DNA of 15,286 nucleotides, taken from NCBI GenBank assembly GCA_021158845.1, contig JAGGSY010000171.1, positions 1 to 15,286 on the forward strand. The letters run 5' to 3'. The DNA comes from Caldisericia bacterium. GTDB lineage: Bacteria; Caldisericota; Caldisericia; B22-G15. This document shows positions 7,288 through 13,905 of this stretch, piece after piece (within the stretch, counting starts at the first letter, position 1; each line of letters opens with the position of its first letter). The notes under the pieces were generated by a model. It was not told the origin of the DNA. It saw only the letters and a list, made by a program, of their open reading frames with translations, and did not search any database. Position numbers and translations under genes: made by a program.

Positions 7288-7583
7288 TCCATTCCTAACT
7301 TCTTCTTAGCCTCTTCACTCATCTTATCAGGTGTCCATGGTGGATCATAGGTCAACTCAACCTCCACCTCCTTGACACCCTCAAGTTTTAGAAGTCTTAG
7401 CTTAACCATATCCACAATCAATGGTCCCACAGGACAACCTACTGCAGTCAATGTCATTAAAATTTTTACCTTCCCATCATCAATCTTTACATCGTATACT
7501 AAACCAAGATTAACGATATCCACTGGAATCTCAGGATCATACACCTCTTTTAATGCTTCAAGTATCTCTTCCTTTGTAACCAT
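7284..7583 (-). CDS. MIP18/DUF59 family Fe-S assembly-type protein (SufT/PaaD-like)
   Basis: A 99-aa single-domain protein of the DUF59 (MIP18) family, implicated in maturation of iron-sulfur proteins. Family features are VYDPEIPVDIVNLGLVYDV (14-32), LTAVGCPVGPLI (45-56) with the conserved Cys50, and the C-terminal TYDPPWTPDKMSEEAKKKLG, typical of the bacterial metal-sulfur cluster biosynthetic group. Full length for the family. The ATG at 7583 has a strong Shine-Dalgarno (AGGAGG). It heads the leftward operon and overlaps the first glycosyltransferase by 4 nt, although no Fe-S protein is encoded in that operon, so the functional link is unclear. Confidence 0.9.
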   Translation of the reverse strand: MVTKEEILEALKEVYDPEIPVDIVNLGLVYDVKIDDGKVKILMTLTAVGCPVGPLIVDMVKLRLLKLEGVKEVEVELTYDPPWTPDKMSEEAKKKLGME

Positions 7584-7614
7584 TCTTTCCTCCTATAAGT
7601 TATTAACACCTTAA

Positions 7615-7642
7615 ATTATAAAAGATTTGGACATTTTTTAAA
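7615..7642 (-). promoter_or_regulatory. Probable promoter of the MIP18-wecG-wecG-csaB-comF operon
   Basis: On the minus strand a consensus TATAAT (7620-7615) has a weak TTTAAA -35 (7642-7637) 16 bp upstream. The expected start is near 7608, giving a leader of about 25 nt with AGGAGG. It is about 60 bp from the TetR operator on the other side of the intergenic region. Confidence 0.5.
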
Positions 7643-7646
7643 ATAC

Positions 7647-7674
7647 TTGACAAAAATAAATATTTTTTTATAAT
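7647..7674 (+). promoter_or_regulatory. Strong sigma-70-type promoter of the tetR-MMPL operon
   Basis: A consensus TTGACA (7647-7652) and a consensus TATAAT (7669-7674) are spaced 16 bp apart. The transcription start is expected near 7681, inside the inverted repeat at 7676-7693. Confidence 0.85.
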
Positions 7675-7675
7675 A

Positions 7676-7693
7676 TGACTGACTGGTCAGTCA
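7676..7693. promoter_or_regulatory. TetR-type operator overlapping the transcription start
   Basis: TGACTGAC-TG-GTCAGTCA is a perfect 8-bp inverted repeat around a 2-bp centre. It begins 2 bp after the -10 box and ends 13 bp before the tetR start codon. Size, symmetry and position are typical of operators bound by TetR/AcrR dimers, so autorepression of the whole operon is the natural reading. Confidence 0.85.
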
Positions 7694-7706
7694 ATGAGGA
7701 TGAACT

Positions 7707-8258
7707 ATGGGAAAAAGAGAGAAAATCTTAAAAGTATCACTTAAACTCTTTATGGAAAAAGGTTTTAACCAAACGAGCATTGAGGAGATAACGAAACTTG
7801 CAGGAATCTCAAAGGGAAGTTTTTACACATACTTTAAATCAAAAGAGGGGCTACTGGAAAACATCATAGAGTCTTTAATCGAAAATGTTGAAAAGGAATT
7901 CTTTAAGATTGTATCCATCAAGAAAAAGAATCCAGTAGATTACATTGAAAGTTTCCTGAAACTGAATCTTTCTCTGTCAGAAAACTTTTCTTCAAGCATC
8001 TTTACGATAATAAGGGATGTGAGTTTTGCTCCCACAAAAGTAAGAGAGGAGATGAGAGAGAATCTACAAAAAAAAGTTAATGAAAAGCTTAAGCAGTTTA
8101 TTCTCCTTCTCAAGGACGAGGCTAATGAGACAGATATTTTATTCCTACAGGGGATACTGTTGTCTCTATGGGTAGCAGTTATATTTGGAAACAAAATTCC
8201 TCCTTTGAAGGAGTTAAGTGAGAGAATCTGGTATGGCTTAGGAGGTGAGAAAGAATGA
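7707..8258 (+). CDS. TetR/AcrR-family transcriptional regulator
   Basis: A 183-aa one-domain-plus-ligand-pocket repressor. Residues 4-50 give the classic TetR DNA-binding region: KILKVSLKLFMEKGFNQTS, then EEITKLAGISKGSFYTYFKSKEGLL, with the G-[ST]-[FL]-Y-x-[YH]-F recognition-helix signature. The remainder is a helical ligand-binding and dimer domain with no recognisable specificity motif. The Shine-Dalgarno is GAGGA, 6 nt before the ATG; two nearer-upstream ATGs are out of frame. It overlaps the transporter gene by 4 nt and sits just after a perfect operator-like repeat. It probably senses a hydrophobic compound or membrane lipid handled by the transporter, but the ligand is unknown. Confidence 0.95.
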   Translation: MGKREKILKVSLKLFMEKGFNQTSIEEITKLAGISKGSFYTYFKSKEGLLENIIESLIENVEKEFFKIVSIKKKNPVDYIESFLKLNLSLSENFSSSIFTIIRDVSFAPTKVREEMRENLQKKVNEKLKQFILLLKDEANETDILFLQGILLSLWVAVIFGNKIPPLKELSERIWYGLGGEKE

Positions 8259-10312
8259 AAAGATTTGCCGAGATAGTTGTTAAATCAAAGTGGATTATAT
8301 TCATAATTTTTCTCTTGCTTATAGGTTTATCCCTATACTTTATTCCAAAAAGGCAGCTCTCCTTTGATATATATGACCTACTTCCAGAGGAAGTTGAATC
8401 TGTTAAAGGATCAAAAATTCTTGAAGAAGAGATTTCCCATGGTGCAGATTTAACAATTATATATGAGACAGATAACCTGACAAAAGTGGAAAAACTCATA
8501 GAAAAACTAAAGATCCTTCCCTATGTTGACTCTGTAATGTGGCTCGATAACTTTCAGGATGTATCTCTTCCAAAAGAATTCTGGGGAGAGGATTCAAAAG
8601 ATTGGTATAAAGATGGGGTTTTTAAGATTCAGGTTACTCTTAAACATTCACAATCGTATGGAGATCAAATAAAGGATATAAAATCTATCCTCCCAGAAGA
8701 GGCTTCAATTACAGGAGATAGTGTTATCTCGAATGAGCTGGGGGATCGCTTCAAAGGTAAAACTGAAGAGTACTTTATTATAGGTATAATACTTGTCAGC
8801 ATATTTTTGTTCCTCACGTTTCCACGGTTCTGGGGACCTATCTTTATAGTTTTATCCATGGTATCCGCTGTTGTTATAAATATGGGAATTACAGCTTTCT
8901 CTGGTAAACCTATCTATTATATTACCGAAACAATAGTAGCAATACTTCAACTTGCAGTGACACTTGACTATTCCTTGTTTCTATACCATAGATATGTTGA
9001 GGAAAGGATCAAGAACAGTAAGGAAACTGCCATGGTAGAGACTTTAACAACTACTATAAAACCCATACTTCTGAGTGGACTTACAACAATGGCAGGATTC
9101 TTTGCCTTGACATTTGGAAAATTCGAGTTATTCCCCCAGATGGGATGGCTTCTTGTGAGAGGAGTTGTCATATCAATAATAGTGTCCTTCCTATTTCTAC
9201 CCTCTTTATTTCTCATCTTTGATAAGTTGGTTATAGGTGGTAAAAAACATGGTGTTATTCCTTTAACAGCAGGAAATCTTGGAAAATTTATAGGGAAACT
9301 CTCTCCCGTATTTATAATAATATTCATTATAGTATTATCCCTCTCATACTTTGGTTCAACTAAAGTAAACCTTGTATTTGATAGAAAACACTTCCTTCCA
9401 GAAAATCTTCCATCAATTAGAACAATGAACAAAGTCAACGATATCTTTGGTGAAAAAGATACACTATTTATAATTTCGAAGAAGGAAAATGAGGGATTTA
9501 TTGACGCTCTTTACAAGGTAAAGGATCTTAAAGGTGTAAAGAATGTATTGCACTACAGCACAATGGTAGATCCAACAATACCTGAAGAGTTCATACCAGA
9601 AGATTTAATAAGTAGATTTAGTTCAGAAAATTACACATATGCCATTGTTTACAGCGAATACTCTCCTGAAGACGAAGAGGAAAAGGCTTTAAGAAAGGAA
9701 ATTACAAACATTGTCCATAACACTGTAAAGGGTGAGGTTTATGTAACTGGATTATCTGCACTTATAAACGATATGAAGGAAATCGCCATGAAGGACCTCG
9801 AGAGAACAGAGAAAATATCAATCTATCTTATCCTCATTATAATAGCTCTTGGTTTTCTCTCACTTTTTGTGCCACCTGTCCTTGCATTAATAATTAAAGT
9901 GGCAATCTGGTCAAATATTGTTTATTATGCGATAATAGGTATGAGTCCACCTTTCTTCATTCCAATACTTTTGAATACCATACAACTGGGAGCCACAATT
10001 GACTATGCAGTTTTGCTTACATCAAGATATCAGGAGGAGAGAAGAAATGGTTTAAAGCCTTTAGCAGCTATAACCGAAGCAGTCCATTGGAGTTCTCACT
10101 CCATTTTAACAAGTGCAGGAACAATGATACTTATGACCCTACCTACAGCAATGTTAAGTGATATAAAGGCTTTGAGTCTCAGCATGGGAAGTCTGGCAAG
10201 GGGTGCAGTATTAAGTGTATGTGTGGTTCTTATCTTCTTACCAGCTCTTCTTGCTGGTTTAGATAAATTGTTCAAATACACAACATTTAGATGGTCAAAG
10301 AAGGAGGTGTAG
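8255..10312 (+). CDS. MMPL/RND-superfamily membrane transporter
   Basis: A 685-aa protein made of two homologous halves. Each half has one leading transmembrane helix (about 12-30 and 350-367), an extracytoplasmic domain (about 31-170 and 368-515) and a bundle of five helices (about 172-325 and 520-668). The proton-relay Asp-Tyr pair is present in both halves: LAVTLDYSLFLYHRY with D238 and LGATIDYAVLLTSRY with D583, each followed by an E-E-R motif. This is the arrangement of MMPL-type lipid or hydrophobic-compound exporters driven by proton motive force. The length is normal for the short bacterial MMPL group. The start is coupled to tetR (ATGA) and has AGGAGG upstream. The cargo is not determinable from sequence. 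Confidence 0.92.
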   Translation: MKRFAEIVVKSKWIIFIIFLLLIGLSLYFIPKRQLSFDIYDLLPEEVESVKGSKILEEEISHGADLTIIYETDNLTKVEKLIEKLKILPYVDSVMWLDNFQDVSLPKEFWGEDSKDWYKDGVFKIQVTLKHSQSYGDQIKDIKSILPEEASITGDSVISNELGDRFKGKTEEYFIIGIILVSIFLFLTFPRFWGPIFIVLSMVSAVVINMGITAFSGKPIYYITETIVAILQLAVTLDYSLFLYHRYVEERIKNSKETAMVETLTTTIKPILLSGLTTMAGFFALTFGKFELFPQMGWLLVRGVVISIIVSFLFLPSLFLIFDKLVIGGKKHGVIPLTAGNLGKFIGKLSPVFIIIFIIVLSLSYFGSTKVNLVFDRKHFLPENLPSIRTMNKVNDIFGEKDTLFIISKKENEGFIDALYKVKDLKGVKNVLHYSTMVDPTIPEEFIPEDLISRFSSENYTYAIVYSEYSPEDEEEKALRKEITNIVHNTVKGEVYVTGLSALINDMKEIAMKDLERTEKISIYLILIIIALGFLSLFVPPVLALIIKVAIWSNIVYYAIIGMSPPFFIPILLNTIQLGATIDYAVLLTSRYQEERRNGLKPLAAITEAVHWSSHSILTSAGTMILMTLPTAMLSDIKALSLSMGSLARGAVLSVCVVLIFLPALLAGLDKLFKYTTFRWSKKEV

Positions 10313-10313
10313 T

Positions 10314-12041
10314 ATGAAGAAATTAATTATAATCATAGCAATGACAATTTTCACATTTGTACCTCTATTCTCTACATTCTCACAGACAAAGGTAAAGGAC
10401 AGTGAAACAATCTATATCTTATCAGATCCATATGGAAACTTTGAAGAAAAAATCCTTGTGGACTGGATAAGAGTTAAAGGAAAGGGTAAATTTGAGGTAA
10501 AAGACCCTATTAAGAATCTTCGTGATGTAAGAAAGGTTTATGGGAAAGGGAATGTTGAGGTAAAAGATGATTTTGTTCTTCTAAAGGGAGAGAGTAAAGA
10601 CATAAGTGATGTATATTACAGGGGAAATTATGTGGGTAAGATACCCTTTAGTATAAATATAAAGTATTTTTTGAATGGAGAAGAGACACCTGTAGAGAAG
10701 GTGAAGGGACAGAGCGGAAACTTAAGAATAGATATTTCTGCTAAAACAGACCTTAAAGCCCACGATGAAACTGTGCCACTACTTGCCATGGTTACAACAT
10801 CTCTTGATACAGAAAAAGTGAAGAATGTAAAAATAAGTGGCGATGCTAAACCCATGATTATGGGGAGAAAATACCAGGTGAATCTTACACTTATACTTGA
10901 TCCAGAGGATAGCGGATTCATAGAGTTTGAAAGTGAAAGTATTTCACTTCCAGAGATTATAATCACTGTCATACCATCCTATTTTTCTGTGGATATTCCT
11001 GAACCAGAGGTTTTTGATGAGTTGGAAGGTGGTATCGATAAACTTCTCTCTCTCGTAAAGGCTCAAAAAATGATAATAGATGAAACAAGAACTAATCTTG
11101 AGAGTGGACTCAACAAGATGGACTTTTCACAGTTTAATGAACTGATAAAGGGAATAGATATGATAGCTGAAGGGATAAAATCTGAAGGAGATGTACTTCT
11201 TATGCTTTCTGAAAAAATTGATGAACAGGAGTTATCCAAATTAAAGAATCTACCAGAAGGAATTGACAGTATAATTGTCGGACTTAAAAGTGAGAAAGAG
11301 GGGATAGATATGATTGTTTCACTGATGGATGCCTATACCAACATAACAAAGAACATTCTTGAGCTAAACAACGCATCACAAAAGTTAGCTGAAAATACTC
11401 AAAGTCCTACAACCTTATCTCTTTTAGAATCTCTTAAGAAGCAAGAAGCTCTGATAAAGATTCTTCTTGAGGGTGGTATTACACCAGATGGGGTAAAGAT
11501 CCCTTCCTTTGAGGAAACAAAGGAGAACATGGAGAAACTCTCTAAAGGGATGGATGAGGTTATAGGCTCACTGAATCTAATCAAACAGGGTTTGTATGGT
11601 GTAAACGCTCTTGTGGATGGAAACATTGAGATGAAGAAAACACTAATCACCCTTTCAGAAGGTGGAGAGATAAATGGGGTATATACACCAGGTTTAAAAG
11701 GTTTCTCTTTGAATTTAAAAAAGATGGGCGAAGGACTTAAGAAAGGTATAAGCTCTTTATCCACCGATATAAAAAAGAGATTTATGGATTTAGCCAATGT
11801 CCTTAAGGTAATTTCTAATTCAGGAAAAATTATGGGAAAGGATGTTCCTGGACTCTCTGTAACAATATCGGGTATGGATAAGATGAAAAGTGGAGTAGAA
11901 GAAGGGAAAAAGGAGTTTAACAAGAAGAAAGAGGAGATGGAGAGAAAGAAGGAACTTGTAAAGAAGGTTGAGTCATTCATCGGAAAGCCCGAAGATGCTG
12001 AAGGAAATGTAGAATTTATTATTAAAATAAGGTATAATTAA
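10314..12041 (+). CDS. Secreted heptad-rich protein partnered with MMPL transporter (YhgE-like periplasmic region)
   Basis: A 575-aa protein with an N-terminal signal peptide (KKLIIIIAMTIFTFVPLF, probable cleavage near residue 24) and no C-terminal membrane anchor. Residues 28-230 form a beta-rich domain (KDSETIYILSDPYGNFEE near 28-45; PFSINIKYFLNGEE near 111-124). Residues 235-380 and 400-555 are helical, with glycine-spaced heptads such as EGIDSIIVGLKSEKEGIDMI. Three degenerate repeats with a [EN]-x-G-x-I...P-[GS] core start near residues 384, 447 and 499. Similar proteins encoded beside MMPL transporters in Firmicutes resemble the extracellular part of YhgE/Pip; this comparison is from memory. 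It begins 1 nt after the transporter stop, with AAGGAGGTG inside the transporter gene. It is probably an extracytoplasmic partner of the transporter. Confidence 0.8.
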   Translation: MKKLIIIIAMTIFTFVPLFSTFSQTKVKDSETIYILSDPYGNFEEKILVDWIRVKGKGKFEVKDPIKNLRDVRKVYGKGNVEVKDDFVLLKGESKDISDVYYRGNYVGKIPFSINIKYFLNGEETPVEKVKGQSGNLRIDISAKTDLKAHDETVPLLAMVTTSLDTEKVKNVKISGDAKPMIMGRKYQVNLTLILDPEDSGFIEFESESISLPEIIITVIPSYFSVDIPEPEVFDELEGGIDKLLSLVKAQKMIIDETRTNLESGLNKMDFSQFNELIKGIDMIAEGIKSEGDVLLMLSEKIDEQELSKLKNLPEGIDSIIVGLKSEKEGIDMIVSLMDAYTNITKNILELNNASQKLAENTQSPTTLSLLESLKKQEALIKILLEGGITPDGVKIPSFEETKENMEKLSKGMDEVIGSLNLIKQGLYGVNALVDGNIEMKKTLITLSEGGEINGVYTPGLKGFSLNLKKMGEGLKKGISSLSTDIKKRFMDLANVLKVISNSGKIMGKDVPGLSVTISGMDKMKSGVEEGKKEFNKKKEEMERKKELVKKVESFIGKPEDAEGNVEFIIKIRYN

Positions 12042-12058
12042 CTTGAGGAGGTGTAAAA

Positions 12059-12451
12059 ATGGTGGAAAAATTAAAGGAGGATCTAACAAACAACTTAGAG
12101 AAAGCTCTATCAACTAAAGAATTGAAGGAGGATGAGGTTAAAAAAACAGTGGCTGCTGTTGTGGAAAAGTTTAAAGATGAGATAAAACCAGAAAACATTG
12201 AAGAGATCACAGATTATCTTCTTCAGGAAACAAAAAGAATTACCACCAAACTCGGATACGATGCAGGAAAAGTCTCTTCCGTAGTGGTAGAAGGATTTAA
12301 AGAGGGTCTGGAGATAGCGGGAAAGGGTAAAGAACTTGTAAAAGAATTCGTCAAAGTAAGTGCACGCTCAGCAAAAAAGGCAGGGCTTGAAATGATGAAA
12401 CTCCCTTTAACTTTCTTCTCAAGCTTCATTGAGGGTTTAAAAGAAAAATAA
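12059..12451 (+). CDS. Small helical protein at end of the MMPL operon, function unknown
   Basis: A 130-aa protein with no signal peptide. It is almost entirely predicted helix, Lys/Glu-rich over residues 1-65, with amphipathic stretches such as GKGKELVKEFVKVSARSAKK and a C-terminal segment LPLTFFSSFIEGL that could lie on a membrane surface. I recognise no family. It starts 17 nt after the preceding stop with a near-perfect Shine-Dalgarno (GAGGAGGTG). Its stop codon lies in the first arm of the terminator, so it closes the operon. It could be a cytoplasmic, membrane-associated accessory of the transporter, but that is only position-based inference. Confidence 0.82.
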   Translation: MVEKLKEDLTNNLEKALSTKELKEDEVKKTVAAVVEKFKDEIKPENIEEITDYLLQETKRITTKLGYDAGKVSSVVVEGFKEGLEIAGKGKELVKEFVKVSARSAKKAGLEMMKLPLTFFSSFIEGLKEK

Positions 12452-12479
12452 CAAAGGGGAAATTTTCCCCTTTGTTATT
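12447..12479. terminator. Bidirectional intrinsic terminator between convergent operons
   Basis: A perfect inverted repeat, AATAACAAAGGGGAAA, then one T, then its exact complement arm. The core GGGGAAA/TTTCCCC makes a stable stem. The T-rich tract is best for leftward transcripts (TATTTTTCTTTT after the stem); rightward RNA ends in the TTTGTTATT of the arm itself. It serves the MMPL operon and the converging ABC operon. Confidence 0.93.
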
Positions 12480-12486
12480 AAAAATC

Positions 12487-13233
12487 TCAAATATTTAGTA
12501 TTTTTGACAGGAATCTTTTTGCTCTCTCTGTTTTTGGATTTTTAAAAAACTCAACAGGTTTATTTTCCTCTACAATCTCTCCTTTATCCATAAATATTAT
12601 TCTATCTCCAACTTCTCTTGCGAAGCCCATCTCATGAGTTACAACTATCATGGTCATACCCTCCTCGGCAAGTTCTTTCATTACATCAAGGACCTCTTTT
12701 ATAAGCTCTATATCAATAGCTGAAGTGGGTTCATCAAAAAGCATTACATCTGGTTGCATAGCCAGTGCTCTTGCTATTGCCACTCTCTGCTGCTCTCCAC
12801 CAGAAAGTTGATGTGGAAAGTGATCTTTTCTTTCTTCAAGACCAACTTTTTTAAGAAAATGCAATGCAACCTCTCTTGCTTCTTCATCCTTCATCTTCTT
12901 AACGACCTTCAACGCAAGTATTATGTTCTGAATAGCGGTTAGGTGGGGAAAGAGATTAAACCTCTGAAATACCATTCCTATCTTTTCCCTCAACTTGTTT
13001 AGATTGGTTGTTTCATCTATCCTTCTTCCCTCAAACCATATTTCCCCTTCTGTTGGTTTCTCCAGTCTATTTATACATCTTATAAGGGTAGATTTACCTG
13101 CACCAGAAGGACCAACTATCACCAAAACTTCCTTTTCTTTAAGATCAAAATTTATGTTTTTAAGAACCTCAAGATCCCCAAACCTCTTGTATAGATTCCT
13201 TACCTTTATAAGGGAACCATCAGTGAGCTTCAC
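12487..13233 (-). CDS. Polar amino-acid ABC transporter ATP-binding protein (GlnQ/HisP type)
   Basis: A 248-aa full-length ABC ATPase. It has Walker A GPSGAGKST (41-49), Q-loop Gln90 in MVFQRFNLFPH, signature LSGGEQQ (143-149), Walker B VMLFDE (163-168), a D-loop reading SAID rather than the more common SALD, and switch His200 in VTHEMGFAREV. This string is diagnostic of the polar amino-acid uptake group. The start is GTG at 13233, 14 nt inside the permease gene, with AAGGAGG about 10 nt upstream. It is the last gene of the operon; the bidirectional terminator follows 8 nt after the stop. Confidence 0.96.
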   Translation of the reverse strand: MKLTDGSLIKVRNLYKRFGDLEVLKNINFDLKEKEVLVIVGPSGAGKSTLIRCINRLEKPTEGEIWFEGRRIDETTNLNKLREKIGMVFQRFNLFPHLTAIQNIILALKVVKKMKDEEAREVALHFLKKVGLEERKDHFPHQLSGGEQQRVAIARALAMQPDVMLFDEPTSAIDIELIKEVLDVMKELAEEGMTMIVVTHEMGFAREVGDRIIFMDKGEIVEENKPVEFFKNPKTERAKRFLSKILNI

Positions 13234-13882
13234 TTCTTCTCAACCTCCTTTCCATTCTCTGTGCGAGTTGTGTAAGAGGAATAGTCATCACAAGATATAT
13301 TAAGCCAACACCTATAAGTGGACTCCACACATTTGCAAGTGTACCCATAAGTTGTCTTCCTCTTCTTAAAAGTTCTGCCACTGCTATGGTGGAAACAAGG
13401 GATGAATCCTTAAGCATGGCAACAAACTCATTTGTTAGAGGTGGAACCACCCTTTTTATAGCTTGAGGAAGAATAACATATCTCATTGCCTGTGCATAAG
13501 TCATGCCCAGAGACCTCGCTGCCTCCATCTGTCCTTTCTCTATAGATTCGATTCCTGCCCTGAATATCTCAGCACAGTATGCACCAGAATTTATTGATAA
13601 AGCCACTATACCGGCTGTTATTGCATCAAGTTTTATACCGATTGCGGGAAGACCATAATAGGTTATCATTATCTGAAGCAAAAGCGGTGTACCCCTTATT
13701 ACCTCCACATAGATACTTCCAATACCTTTTAAGAGGATATTCCTGCTTATCTTAAGGAGTGCAGCACCAAGTCCAATGAGAAGCCCAATTCCAACAGATA
13801 CAAGACTTAAGATAATAGTAACCTTCGCTCCCTTAAGAAGGTAAGGGAGCGAAGAGAGAAAGAGATCGAACTTGAAATCCAT
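13220..13882 (-). CDS. Polar amino-acid ABC transporter permease (GlnP/HisM type)
   Basis: A 220-aa inner-membrane permease with about five helices. Landmarks are YLLKGAKVTI (14-23), the VIRGTPLLLQI motif (61-71) and the EAA loop EAARSLGMTYAQAMRYVILPQA (120-141) that docks onto the ATPase. Only one permease gene is present, so a homodimer is expected. The ATG lies 13 nt after the binding-protein stop and its Shine-Dalgarno (TTGAGGT) lies in a hairpin that holds that stop codon in its loop. A second, longer hairpin lies in codons 10-20. Both may lower permease output relative to binding protein. Confidence 0.95.
   Translation of the reverse strand: MDFKFDLFLSSLPYLLKGAKVTIILSLVSVGIGLLIGLGAALLKISRNILLKGIGSIYVEVIRGTPLLLQIMITYYGLPAIGIKLDAITAGIVALSINSGAYCAEIFRAGIESIEKGQMEAARSLGMTYAQAMRYVILPQAIKRVVPPLTNEFVAMLKDSSLVSTIAVAELLRRGRQLMGTLANVWSPLIGVGLIYLVMTIPLTQLAQRMERRLRRSEAH
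13823..13854 (-). repeat. Perfect 13-bp hairpin within the permease 5' coding region
   Basis: CTTCGCTCCCTTA and its exact complement TAAGGGAGCGAAG are separated by 6 nt. The arms are identical on both strands apart from the loop. In mRNA it spans codons 10-20 of the permease. No U-tract follows, so it is not a simple terminator; an RNA-decay block or translational brake is more likely. Confidence 0.93.
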
Positions 13883-13888
13883 GACTTA

Positions 13889-13905
13889 ACCTCAACTATT
13901 GAGGT
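13889..13905 (-). promoter_or_regulatory. Hairpin holding the binding-protein stop and the permease Shine-Dalgarno
   Basis: ACCTCAA-TAG-TTGAGGT on the mRNA strand is a 7-bp stem. The loop is exactly the TAG stop of the upstream gene and the 3' arm is the Shine-Dalgarno of the permease. A ribosome terminating on the upstream gene would melt it, so translation of the permease is probably coupled. Confidence 0.7.

Noticed and set aside
8968..9438. 156-codon minus-strand open frame
   Set aside because: It is a shadow of the MMPL gene; no start signal and no plausible protein features.
10931..10949. 8-bp inverted repeat with a 3-nt loop in the secreted-protein gene
   Set aside because: AT-rich and short; similar repeats are expected by chance and it sits mid-gene with no regulatory context.
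11263..11275. TTGACA followed by TATAAT inside the secreted-protein gene
   Set aside because: The hexamers are only 1 bp apart, so they cannot form a promoter.
11399..11980. 193-codon minus-strand open frame rich in Ser, Phe and Pro
   Set aside because: The composition is what results from reading a Lys/Glu-rich gene backwards; no promoter or ribosome-binding site.
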